64,000 nucleotides of DNA from contig CAJQUW010000928.1 in the NCBI GenBank assembly GCA_907163375.1, forward strand, positions 1-64,000, given 5' to 3'. Numbering within the stretch: the first letter of the stretch is position 1; the number at the start of each line of letters is the position of its first letter. Positions 1-11,804 of the stretch are shown here, piece after piece. The translations under genes and the position numbers were made by a program. This DNA comes from Prostheceraeus crozeri. Taxonomy: Eukaryota > Platyhelminthes > Polycladida > Euryleptidae. The notes below the pieces were generated by a model, which did no database searches, was not told the origin of the DNA, and worked only from the letters and a program-made list of their open reading frames with translations.

Positions 1-3000
1 TGTCGTATTCGTCATATTGTGAAGGCTGTGTAGGACAGAGTTTTGGATGGATTTTGATGAAACTTTACTTGAAGGTGAGTGAGGTAGTGTAGAGCTTAAG
101 TTTGGCTCTATTGCGTTTTCCGCAAAGATGCGCAGAAGTTGTGGCTCGATGTGTGTTTGAAAGTTTGAAATGTCGCTGAATAGGACATATTTTCAAACTT
201 GTGAAGGCTGTGTAGGACAGAGTATTGGATGGATTTTGATGAAACTTTACTTGAAGGTGAGTGAGGTAGTGTAGAGCTTAAGTTTGGCTCTATTGCGTTT
301 TCCGCAAGGATGCGCAGAAGTTGTGGCTCGATGTGTGTTTGAAAGTTTGAAATGTCGCTGAATAGGCCATATTTTCAAACTTGTGAAGGCTGTGTAGGAC
401 AGAGTATTGAATGGATTTTGATGAAACTTTACTTGAAGGTGAGTGAGGTAGTGTAGAGCTTAAGTTTGGCTCTATTGCGTTTTCCGCAAAGATGCGCAGA
501 AGTTGTGGCTCGATGTGTGTTTGAAAGTTTGAAATGTCGCTGAATAGGCCATATTTTCAAACTTGTGAAGGCTGTGTAGGACAGAGTATTGGATGGATTT
601 TGATGAAACTTTACTTGAAGGTGAGTGAGGTAGTGTAGAGCTTAAGTTTGGCTCTATTGCGTTTTCCGCAAGGATGCGCAGAAGTTGTGGCTCGATGTGT
701 GTTTGAAAGTTTGAAATGTCGCTGAATAGGCCATATTTTCAAACTTGTGAAGGCTGTGTAGGACAGAGTATTGAATGGATTTTGATGAAACTTTACTTGA
801 AGGTGAGTGAGGTAGTGTAGAGCTTAAGTTTGGCTCTATTGCGTTTTCCGCAAAGATGCGCAGAAGTTGTGGCTCGATGTGTGTTTGAAAGTTTGAAATG
901 TCGCTGAATAGGCCATATTTTCAAGCTTGTGAAGGCTGTGTAGGACAGAGTATTGGATGGATTTTGATGAAACTTTACTTGAAGGTGAGTGAGGTAGTGT
1001 AGAGCTTAAGTTTGGCTCTATTGCGTTTTCCGCAAAGATGCGGAGAAGTTGTGGCTCGATGTGTGTTTGAAAGTTTGAAATGTCGCTGAATAGGCCATAT
1101 TTTCAAATTTGTGAAGGCTGTGTAGGACAGAGTATTGAATGGATTTTGATGAAACTTTACTTGAAGGTGAGTGAGGTAGTGTAGAGCTTAAGTTTGGCTC
1201 TATTGCGTTTTCCGCAAAGATGCGCAGAAGTTGTGGCTCGATGTGTGTTTGAAGATTTGAAATGTCGCTGAATAGGCCATATTTTCAAGCTTGTGAAGAC
1301 TATGTAGGACAGAGTATTGAATGGAATTCAATGAAACTTTACTTGAATGTGAGTGAGGTAGTGTAGAGCTTAAGTTTGGCTCTATTGCGTTTTCCGCAAA
1401 GATGCGCAGAAGTTGTGGCTCGATGTGTGTTTGAAAATTTAAAATGTCGCTGAATAGGCCATATTTTCAAACTTTTGAAGGCTGTGTAGGACAGAGTATT
1501 GGATGGATTTTGATGAAACTTTACTTGAAGGTGAGTGAGGTAGTGTAGAGCTTAAGTTTGGCTCTATTGCGTTTTCCGCAAAGATGCGCAGAAGTTGTGG
1601 CTCGATGTGTGTTTGAAAGCTTGAAATGTCGCTGAATAGGCTATATTTTCAAACTTGTGAAGGCTGTGTAGGACAGAGTATTGAATGGATTTTGATGAAA
1701 CTTTACTTGAAGGTGAGTGAGGTAGTGTAGAGCTTAAGTTTGGCTCTATTGCGTTTTCCGCAAAGATGCGCAGAAGTTGTGGCTCGATGTGTGTTTGAAA
1801 GTTTGAAATGTCGCTGAATAGGCCATATTTTCAAACTTGTGAAGGCTGTGTAGGTCAGAGTATCGAATGGATTTTGATGAAACTTTACTTGAAGGTGAGT
1901 GAGGTAGTGTAGAGCTTAAGTTTGGCTCTATTGCGTTTTCCGCAAAGATGCGCAGAAGTTGTGGCTCGATGTGTGTTTGAAAGTTTGAAATGTCGCTGAA
2001 TAGGCCATATTTTCAAACTTGTGAAGGCTGTGTAGGACAGAGTATTGAATGGATTTTGATGAAACTTTACTTGAAGGTGAGTGAGGTAGTGTAGAGCTTA
2101 AGTTTGGCTCTATTGCGTTTTCCGCAAAGATGCGCAGAAGTTGTGGCTCGATGTGTGTTTGAAAGCTTGAAATGTCGCTGAATAGGCTATATTTTCAAAC
2201 TTGTGAAGGCTGTGTAGGACAGAGTATTGAATGGATTTTGATGAAACTTTACTTGAAGGTGAGTGAGGTAGTGTAGAGCTTAAGTTTGGCTCTATTGCGT
2301 TTTCCGCAAAGATGCGCAGAAGTTGTGGCTCGATGTGTGTTTGAAAGTTTGAAATGTCGCTGAATAGGCCATATTTTCAAACTTGTGAAGGCTGTGTAGG
2401 ACAGAGTATCGAATGGATTGTGATGAAACTTTACTTGAAGGTGAGTGAGGTAGTGTAGAGCTTAAGTTTGGCTCTATTGCGTTTTCCGCAAAGATGCGCA
2501 GAAGTTGTGGCTCGATGTGTGTTTGAAAGTTTGAAATGTCGCTGAATAGGCCATATTTTCAAACTTGTGAAGGCTGTGTAGGACAGAGTATTGGATGGAT
2601 TTTGATTAAACTTTACTTGAAGGTGAGTGAGGTAGTGTAGAGCTTAAGTTTGGCTCTATTGCGTTTTCCGCAAAGATGCGCAGAAGTTGTGGCTCGATGT
2701 GTGTTTGAAAGTTTGAAATGTCGCTGAATAGGCCATATTTTCAAACTTGTGAAGGCTGTGTAGGACAGAGTATTGGATGGATTTTGATGAAACTTTACTT
2801 GAAGGTGAGTGAGGTAGTGTAGAGCTTAAGTTTGGCTCTATTGCGTTTTCCGCAAGGATGCGCAGAAGTTGTGGCTCGATGTGTGTTTGAAAGTTTGAAA
2901 TGTCGCTGAATAGGCCATATTTTCAAACTTGTGAAGGCTGTGTAGGACAGAGTATTGAATGGATTTTGATGAAACATTACTTGAAGGTGAGTGAGGTAGT

Positions 3001-6000
3001 GTAGAGCTTAAGTTTGGCTCTATTGCGTTTTCCGCAAAGATGCGCAGAAGTTGTGGCTCGATGTGTGTTTGAAAGTTTGAAATGTCGCTGAATAGGCCAT
3101 ATTTTCAAGCTTGTGAAGGCTGTGTAGGACAGAGTATTGGATGGATTTTGATTAAACTTTACTTGAAGGTGAGTGAGGTAGTGTAGAGCTTAAGTTTGGC
3201 TCTATTGCGTTTTCCGCAAAGATGCGCAGAAGTTGTGGCTCGATGTGTGTTTGAAAGTTTGAAATGTCGCTGAATAGGCCATATTTTCAAACTTGTGAAG
3301 GCTGTGTAGGACAGAGTATTGAATGGATTTTGATGAAACTTTACTTGAAGGTGAGTGAGGTAGTGTAGAGCTTAAGTTTGGCTCTATTGCGTTTTCCGCA
3401 AAGATGCGCAGAAGTTGTGGCTCGATGTGTGTTTGAAGATTTGAAATGTCGCTGAATAGGCCATATTTTCAAGCTTGTGAAGACTATGTAGGACAGAGTA
3501 TTGAATGGAATTCAATGAAACTTTACTTGAAGGTGAGTGAGGTAGTGTAGAGCTTAAGTTTGGCTCTATTGCGTTTTCCGCAAAGATGCGCAGAAGTTGT
3601 GGCTCGATGTGTGTTTGAAAGTTTAAAATGTCGCTGAATAGGCCATATTTTCAAACTTGTGAAGACTATGTAGGACAGAGTATTGGATGGATTTTGATGA
3701 AACTTTACTTGAAGGTGAGTGAGGTAGTGTAGAGCTTAAGTTTGGCTCTATTGCGTTTTCCGCAAAGATGCGCAGAAGTTGTGGCTCGATGTGTGTTTGA
3801 AAGCTTGAAATGTCGCTGAATAGGCTATATTTTCAAACTTGTGAAGGCTGTGTAGGACAGAGTATTGAATGGATTTTGATGAAACTTTACTTGAAGGTGA
3901 GTGAGGTAGTGTAGAGCTTAAGTTTGGCTCTATTGCGTTTTCCGCAAAGATGCGCAGAAGTTTTGGCTCGATGTGTGTTTGAAAGTTTGAAATGTCGCTG
4001 AATAGGCCATATTTTCAAACTTGTGAAGGCTGTGTAGGACAGAGTATCGAATGGATTTTGATGAAACTTTACTTGAAGGTGAGTGAGGTAGTGTAGAGCT
4101 TAAGTTTGGCTCTATTGCGTTTTCCGCAAAGATGCGCAGAAGTTGTGGCTCGATGTGTGTTTGAAAGTTTGAAATGTCGCTGAATAGGCCATATTTTCAA
4201 ACTTGTGAAGGCTGTGTAGGACAGAGTATTGAATGGATTTTGATGAAACTTTACTTGAAGGTGAGTGAGGTAGTGTAGAGCTTAAGTTTGGCTCTATTGC
4301 GTTTTCCGCAAAGATGCGCAGAAGTTGTGGCTCGATGTGTGTTTGAAAGTTTGAAATGTCGCTAAATAGGCCATATTTTCAAACTTGTGAAGGCTGTGTA
4401 GGACAGAGTATTGAATGGATTTTGATGAAACTTTACTTGAAGGTGAGTGAGGTAGTGTAGAGCTTAAGTTTGGCTCTATTGCGTTTTCCGCAAAGATGCG
4501 CAGAAGTTGTGGCTCGATGTGTGTTTGAAAGTTTGAAATGTCGCTGAATAGGCCATATTTTCAAGCTTGTGAAGGCTGTGTAGGACAGAGTATTGAATGG
4601 ATTTTGATGAAACTTTACTTGAAGGTGAGTGAGGTAGTGTAGAGCTTAAGTTTGGCTCTATTGCGTTTTCCGCAAAGATGCGCAGAAGTTGTGGCTCGAT
4701 GTGTGTTTGAAAGCTTGAAATGTCGCTGAATAGGCTATATTTTCAAACTTGTGAAGGCTGTGTAGGACAGAGTATTGAATGGATTTTGATGAAACTTTAC
4801 TTGAAGGTGAGTGAGGTAGTGTAGAGTTTAAGTTTGGCTCTATTGCGTTTTCCGCAAAGATGCGCAGAAGTTGTGGCTCGATGTGTGTTTGAAAGTTTGA
4901 AATGTCGCTGAATAGGCCATATTTTCAAACTTGTGAAGGCTGTGTAGGACAGAGTATCGAATGGATTGTGATGAAACTTTACTTGAAGGTGAGTGAGGTA
5001 GTGTAGAGCTTAAGTTTGGCTCTATTGCGTTTTCCGCAAAGATGCGCAGAAGTTGTGGCTCGATGTGTGTTTGAAAGTTTGAAATGTCGCTGAATAGGCC
5101 ATATTTTCAAGCTTGTGAAGGCTGTGTAGGACAGAGTATTGAATGGATTTTGATGAAACTTTACTTGAAGGTGAGTGAGGTAGTGTAGAGCTTAAGTTTG
5201 GCTCTATTGCGTTTTCCGCAAAGATGCGCAGAAGTTGTGGCTCGATGTGTGTTTGAAAGTTTGAAATGTCGCTGAATAGGCCATATTTTCAAGCTTGTGA
5301 AGACTATGTAGGACAGAGTATTGAATGGAATTCAATGAAACTTTACTTGAAGGTCAGTAAGGTAGTGTAGAGCTTAAGTTTGGCTCTATTGCGTTTTCCG
5401 CAAAGAAGCGCAGAAGTTGTGGCTCGATGTGTGTTTGAAAGTTTGAAATGTCGCTGAATAGGCCATATTTTCAAGCTTGTGAAGGCTGTGTAGGACAGAG
5501 TTTTGGATGGATTTTGATGAAACTTTACTTGAAGGTGAGTGAGGTAGTGTAGAGCTTAAGTTTGGCTCTATTGCGTTTTCCGCAAAGATGCGCAGAAGTT
5601 GTGGCTCGATGTGTGTTTTGAGGATTGAGTTTTTGTCGTTTTCGTCATATTGTGAAGGCTGTGTAGGACAGATTATTGGATGGATTTTGATGAAACTTTA
5701 CTTGAAGGTGAGTGAGGTAGTGTAGAGCTTAAGTTTGGCTCTATTGCGTTTTCCGCAAAGATGCGCAGAAGTTGTGGCTCGATGTGTGTTTGAAGATTTG
5801 AAATGTCGCTAAATAGGCCATACTTTCAAACTTGTGAAGGCTGTGTAGGACAGAGTATTGGATGGATTTTGATGAAACTTTACTTGAAGGTGAGTGAGGT
5901 AGTGTAGAGCTTAAGTTTGGCTCTATTGCGTTTTCCGCAAAGATGCGCAGAAGTTGTGGCTCGATGTGTGTTTGAAAGTTTGAAATGTCGCTGAATAGGC

Positions 6001-9000
6001 CATATTTTCAAACTTGTGAAGGCTGTGTAGGACAGAGTATTGGATGGATTTTGATGAAACTTTACTTGAAGGTGAGTGAGGTAGTGTAGAGCTTAAGTTT
6101 GGCTCTATTGCGTTTTCCGCAAAGATGCGCAGAAGTTGTGGCTCGATGTGTGTTTGAAAGTTTGAAATGTCGCTGAATAGGCCATATTTTCAAACTTGTG
6201 AAGGCTGTGTAGGACAGAGTATTGAATGGATTTTGATGAAACTTTACTTGAAGGTGAGCGAGGTAGTGTAGAGCTTAAGTTTGGCTCTATTGCGTTTTCC
6301 GCAAAGATGCGCAGAAGTTGTGGCTCGATGTGTGTTTGAAAGTTTGAAATGTCGCTGAATAGGCCATATTTTCAAACTTGTGAAGGCTGTGTAGGACAGA
6401 GTATTGGATAGATTTTGATGAAACTTTACTTGAAGGTGAGTGAGGTAGTGTAGAGCTTAAGTTTGGCTCTATTGCGTTTTCCGCAAGGATGCGCAGAAGT
6501 TGTGGCTCGATGTGTGTTTGAAAGTTTGAAATATCGCTGAATAGGCCATATTTTCAAACTTGTGAAGGCTGTGTAGGACAGAGTATTGAATGGATTTTGA
6601 TGAAACTTTACTTGAAGGTGAGTGAGGTAGTGTAGAGCTTAAGTTTGGCTCTATTGCGTTTTCCGCAAGGATGCGCAGAAGTTGTGGCTCGATGTGTGTT
6701 TGAAAGTTTGAAATGTCGCTGAATAGGCCATATTTTCAAACTTGTGAAGGCTGTGTAGGACAGAGTATTGAATGGATTTTGATGAAACTTTACTTGAAGG
6801 TGAGTGAGGTAGTGTAGAGCTTAAGTTTGGCTCTATTGCGTTTTCCGAAAAGATGCGCAGAAGTTGTGGCTCGATGTGTGTTTGAAAGTTTGAAATGTCG
6901 CTGAATAGGCCATATTTTCGAACTTGTGAAGGCTGTGTAGGACAGAGTATTGAATGGATTTCGATGAAACTTTACTTGAAGGTGAGTGAGGTAGTGTAGA
7001 GCTTAAGTTTGGCTCTATTGCGTTTTCCGCAAAGATGCGCAGAAGTTGTGGCTCGATGTGTGTTTGAAGATTTGAAATGTCGCTGAATAGGCTATATTTT
7101 CAAGCTTGTGAAGACTATGTAGGACAGAGTATTGAATGGAATTCAATGAGACTTTACTTGAAGGTCAGTAAGGTAGTGTAGAGCTTAAGTTTGGCTCTAT
7201 TGCGTTTTCCGCAAAGATGCGCAGAAGTTGTGGCTCGATGTGTGTTTGAAAGTTTGAAATGTCGCTGAATAGGCCATATTTTCAAACTTGTGAAGGCTGT
7301 GTAGGACAGAGTATCGAATGGATTTTGATGAAACTTTACTTGAAGGTGAGTGAGGTAGTGTAGAGCTTAAGTTTGGCTCTATTGCGTTTTCCGCAAAGAT
7401 GCGCAGAAGTTGTGGCTCGATGTGTGTTTGAAAGTTTGAAATGTCGCTGAATAGGCCATATTTTCAAGCTTGTGAAGGCTGTGTAGGACAGAGTATTGGA
7501 TGGATTTTGATTAAACTTTACTTGAAGGTGAGTGAGGTAGTGTAGAGCTTAAGTTTGGCTCTATTGCGTTTTCCGCAAGGATGCGCAGAAGTTGTGGCTC
7601 GATGTGTGTTTGAAAGTTTGAAATGTCGCTGAATAGGCCATATTTTCAAACTTGTGAAGGCTGTGTAGGACAGAGTATTGAATGGATTTTGATGAAACTT
7701 TACTTGAAGGTGAGTGAGGTAGTGTAGAGCTTAAGTTTGGCTCTATTGCGTTTTCCGAAAAGATGCGCAGAAGTTGTGGCTCGATGTGTGTTTGAAAGTT
7801 TGAAATGTCGCTGAATAGGCCATATTTTCGAACTTGTGAAGGCTGTGTAGGACAGAGTATTGAATGGATTTCGATGAAACTTTACTTGAAGGTGAGTGAG
7901 GTAGTGTAGAGCTTAAGTTTGGCTCTATTGCGTTTTCCGCAAAGATGCGCAGAAGTTGTGGCTCGATGTGTGTTTGAAGATTTGAAATGTCGCTGAATAG
8001 GCTATATTTTCAAGCTTGTGAAGACTATGTAGGACAGAGTATTGAATGGAATTCAATGAGACTTTACTTGAAGGTCAGTAAGGTAGTGTAGAGCTTAAGT
8101 TTGGCTCTATTGCGTTTTCCGCAAAGATGCGCAGAAGTTGTGGCTGGATGTGTGTTTGAAAGTTTGAAATGTCGCTGAATAGGCCATATTTTCAAACTTG
8201 TGAAGGCTGTGTAGGACAGAGTATCGAATGGATTTTGATGAAACTTTACTTGAAGGTGAGTGAGGTAGTGTAGAGCTTAAGTTTGGCTCTATTGCGTTTT
8301 CCGCAAAGATGCGCAGAAGTTGTGGCTCGATGTGTGTTTGAAAGTTTGAAATGTCGCTGAATAGGCCATATTTTCAAGCTTGTGAAGGCTGTGTAGGACA
8401 GAGTATTGGATGGATTTTGATGAAACTTTACTTGAAGGTGAGTGAGGTAGTGTAGAGCTTAAGTTTGGCTCTATTGCGTTTTCCGCAAAGATGCGCAGAA
8501 GTTGTGGCTCGATGTGTGTTTGAAAGTTTGAAATGTCGCTGAATAGGCCATATTTTCAAGCTTGTGAAGGCTGTGTAGGACAGAGTATTGGATGGATTTT
8601 GATGAAACTTTACTTGAAGGTGAGTGAGGTAGAGTAGAGCTTAAGTTTGTCTCTATTGCGTCTTCCGCAAAGATCCGCAGAAGTTTTGGCTAGTTGTGTG
8701 TTTTGAGGATTGAGTTTTTGTCGTTTTCGTCATATTGTGAAGGCTGTGTAGGACAGAGTATTGGATGGATTTTGATGAAACTTTACTTGAAGGTGAGTGA
8801 GGTAGTGTAGAGCTTAAGTTTGGCTCTATTGCGTTTTCCGCAAAGATGCGCAGAAGTTGTGGCTCGATGTGTGTTTGAAAGTTTGAAATGTCGCTGAATA
8901 GGCCATATTTTCAAGCTTGTGAAGGCTGTGTAGGACAGAGTATTGAATGGATTTCGATGAAACTTTACTTGAAGGTGAGTGAGGTAGTGTAGAGCTTAAT

Positions 9001-9590
9001 TTTGGCTCTATTGCGTTTTCCGCAAAGATGCGCAGAAGTTGTGGCTCGATGTGTGTTTGAAGATTTGAAATGTCGCTGAATAGGCCATATTTTCAAGCTT
9101 GTGAAGACTATGTAGGACAGAGTATTGAATGGAATTCAATGAAACTTTACTTGAATGTGAGTGAGGTAGTGTAGAGCTTAAGTTTGGCTCTATTGCGTTT
9201 TCCGCAAAGATGCGCAGAAGTTGTGGCTCGATGTGTGTTTGAAAGTTTGAAATGTCGCTGAATAGGCCATATTTTCAAGCTTGTGAAGGCTGTGTAGGAC
9301 AGAGTATTGGATGGATTTTGATGAAACTTTACTTGAAGGTGAGTGAGGTAGTGTAGAGCTTAAGTTTGGCTCTATTGCGTTTTCCGCAAAGATGCGCAGA
9401 AGTTTTGGCTAGTTGTGTGTTTTGAGGATTGAGTTTTTGTCGTTTACGTCATATTGTGAAGGCTGTGTAGGACAGAGTATTGGATGGATTTTGATGAAAC
9501 TTTACTTGAAGGTGAGTGAGGTAGTGTAGAGCTTAAGTTTGGCTCTATTGCGTTTTCCGCAAAGATGTGTAGAAGTTTTGGCTCGATGTG
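1..9590. repeat. 182-bp satellite array with higher-order structure
   Basis: The block GTGAAGGCTGTGTAGGACAG recurs every 182 bases (for example 19, 201, 383, 565), giving about 53 head-to-tail monomers with few differences. Variant monomers mark larger periods. A form with GTGAAGACTATG and GAATTCAATG starts at 1293, 3477, 5297, 7108, 8018 and 9101, i.e. at steps of 12, 10, 10 (minus 9 bp), 5 and 6 (minus 9 bp) monomers. A shorter monomer of 173 bp, with GAGGATTGAGTTTTTGTCG in place of the usual junction, occurs near 5621, 8701 and 9415, and its end opens the window, so the array continues to the left. The right edge decays at about 9580-9590 into non-repetitive AT-rich DNA. The array carries no gene; a 60-codon minus-strand open frame at 2795-2977 is a by-product of the repeat. 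Confidence 0.98.
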
Positions 9591-9907
9591 TTCTTTTTTT
9601 CGTGATGTTATTTATTTTGGCTCTATAGTAAAAAATCATTAACCAATGATTCGCTTTAAAAATCAGGGTTTCGACAGGCCATTTGATGCTCGATGCCCGC
9701 AGAATAAGTGAATTAAGAAAGACTTTAAAATCAGAATTGTAGAGGTGGCCATCTGATGGTCTTGAAACTCCCGCAAAGAGAGAACTGCCTATTAGCTACT
9801 GGCAAGGGGAGACTAGAAAAGAGCTAATTATTGTTACACTGAGTTGCTTGCTGGGACATTAGGTCAAATGCTGATGCCAAATGCACTAGCATTCGCATGC
9901 CCACATA

Positions 9908-10398
9908 CCATGCTGGCCATTTCATTAACATAATTTTCTATTTGAGTTAGAAAATAGTATATTGATGCAACAACATATATTCCAACTCCTGAAATATGTG
10001 CCCAGGTTAATAGCGTGATTTTTACTTATTGCGCTCATTCAAAAATTACGAAATCTAAGGCTATCACTTCAACAATACAGTCAAAATGTCAATACTTTGT
10101 TGGTCCTCCCATGGCCTTCAGGACGGCTTATGCGTTTCGGCACTGGATTCAATCAGCCTCTTACAATACTCTTCGTTAATTTCGGTGGTCCACGCTACTA
10201 TTACCGTCTTCTTGAGATCATTGAGAGAAGTGGGTTAGTATCAGTTGAGCAACTCGCTTCTCCACCACAGCCCAACAGTTCTCGATGGTTTTCAAGTCGG
10301 GAGAACTGCCGGGCCATGGTTCCAAGACTTCGATACCAGAATTTGATACTATTTTCTAGCTCAAATTTGAAATTATGCTAATCAAATGGCCAATATGG
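9908..10398 (-). mobile_element. Short Tc1/mariner element with ~50-bp inverted ends
   Basis: Left end 9908-9960 and right end 10346-10398 are inverted copies; inner parts such as GAGTTAGAAAATAGTAT and its inverted partner differ at only a few positions. Between them lies only the C-terminal third of a minus-strand transposase. The element is therefore an internally deleted, non-autonomous derivative about 490 bp long. Its presence inside a repeat whose empty form exists at 47737-48022 confirms it as an insertion. The exact outer boundary and the TA duplication are not clear. Confidence 0.75.
10089..10345 (-). pseudogene. Tc1/mariner transposase, C-terminal fragment
   Basis: Read on the minus strand, the frame gives NSGIEVLEPWPG, SSPDLKTIENCWAVVEKRV, then after one frame change VIVAWTTEINEEYCKRLIES, and finally VLKAMGGPTKY followed by a stop at 10091-10089. 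This is the last part of a DD34E-type Tc1 transposase. SPDLxxIENCW holds the third catalytic residue (E of IEN), and GGPTKY is the usual C-terminus. KT replaces the common NP. The first two catalytic Asp are missing, and there are frame breaks near 10220 and 10130, so it cannot make transposase. Confidence 0.85.
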
Positions 10399-10615
10399 CA
10401 TGTAAAATGCCATCTGAAAGGTAGGCCTAGTGAATGATCTGGTGTTAGGGATGCGCAATATTTAATGACTGAACCTTTGAACTGACTTTTACATGATGAC
10501 AACTATGGCTATCAGTCATCCGTGCATGTTAGGGTGTGCTGAACATGGATGTTTCAAACAATTCCTCCCAAGTCAATAAACATGTTAACTCAACGCTGTA
10601 TTTAGATAATTATTT

Positions 10616-11425
10616 TTTCATTGGGAAGGCTTATTCATTACTCTTACATATTATTTAACAACCATAGGTCATCATTTTCAGATAATAATTCATTTTACTT
10701 AATGTTTCTTTTGCTGATTTCAAGTCCGCTATTCAAGAGAGCTTGTACCATATTGATTAATAAAAAACATTCGTATGTAATCAATCGGGTATTTATGGGT
10801 CATCTCCCCACCTTTTCAAATTTGTCTAAAATCATCAGTTTGAATGAATAAATCACAAAACTTCAGATACAAGTATTTGAGTATATTTCTAACCACATGC
10901 AAATGTTTATGCAAATCGGACAAGTGCTTTTTGAATTAGAGACGATAACGTGAAGTGTAGCGATGTCAGCGGCTTGATCAGTGCCTGACCTCATCGTCTG
11001 AGCACTGAGCAGATAGCACTACATGTAGGTCAACAAAGTTATGTCGCGACAACTCATGAAACCACATCCTTTCCATTTGCCATATTTAATTTCAGAAATG
11101 TGTGGTAGGGTAGTGGTTAGGGCGCGGCGATTTAAATCGATCGGAATCGAAAAATCGAAAATCGATCGGTAATCAAAAGAGATCGCGATTTTCAGTTCGA
11201 TTTTTTTGTTTTGATAAATAAATGCTACATTTCCCAATTCAGGTCAATACAGGTATGGGAAGTGGTCAAACCCAATTCATTTCATGTATAGGAGAACGAT
11301 TTCTTAATTGAAATTATCTGTGATTCCTCCCAGCTAGCTACATGTAGGATGGTTACTTGATCATCAAACAAGTTGCTGTGCTAGACTGCTACTGCTATCA
11401 GCCAGAATCGGCTCAGGCAGTCTAT
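10616..11425. other. Non-coding spacer
   Basis: AT-rich unique-looking DNA. Around 11108-11220 there is a short run rich in ATCGAT/ATCGAAAA words. The frames at 10621-10851 and 11019-11237 show no recognisable protein features. I see no gene. Confidence 0.5.
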
Positions 11426-11439
11426 TGTGTGACTAATCT

Positions 11440-11766
11440 GTGATGTCAGTTGAAGCCAACCAACGGTTGAAGCTACGAGTCAGCGGCGTTGGCATTGTCC
11501 TTGACTCCGTGCACTATTTCTTAGGGAGTATTCGATTGTTCCCGAATGCAAGAATCAGTGTTTTTCTAGCGTGCATTCCATCAGGCGCTGATGATGAGGT
11601 TATGTCTAACCTTGGTGAACTCAACAACTCCATCACCTCTAAGTTCGGCAGTCTTTGTGACGTCATCACCGTTGGCCCAGAATTCTCTGTTAAGGAGAAT
11701 AACTGGAACACTGAGGAAAATGAGTCTGCATATCAGTACGTGAGGGATTTTTTAGATCAGGTCTAG
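11440..11766 (+). pseudogene. PLE-1 ORF1, C-terminal fragment (SGNH-hydrolase-like tail)
   Basis: A 108-codon frame matching the last ~100 residues of the PLE-2 ORF1. Shared features are VHYFLGSIRLFPNARISVFL versus VLHTARRLFPNARL, then a polar stretch and a final (V/I)xxFL(D/G)Q before a stop. In both copies ORF1 stops here and ORF2 follows 40-70 bases later, so the two-ORF plan is a family feature. The N-terminal ~430 residues are missing. Confidence 0.7.
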
Positions 11767-11804
11767 CTAGGTGTACCACCAGCTCCTTCTCGTTCGAAAA
11801 CTTT

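Larger units (their letters stand above)
9838..10615 (+). repeat. Interspersed repeat, copy 1, split by a Tc1-like insertion
   Basis: Bases 9838-9907 and 10390-10615 match, in order and orientation, the uninterrupted stretch at 47737-48022. Shared blocks include GGGACATTAGGTCAA / GGAACATTAGGTCAA, GCCATCTGAAAGG, CTTTGAACTG, ATCAGTCATCC and CCAAGTCAATAA. The middle is absent from copy 2 and is the element described at 9908-10398. The family is not recognised and shows no coding capacity. Confidence 0.75.

Noticed and set aside
2795-2977. 60-codon minus-strand frame
   Set aside because: It lies wholly within the satellite and exists only because two neighbouring monomers happen to lack a stop.
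11105-11180. tRNA-like head near GTAGTGGTTAGGGCG
   Set aside because: An A-box-like word only; no B box at the right distance and no cloverleaf.
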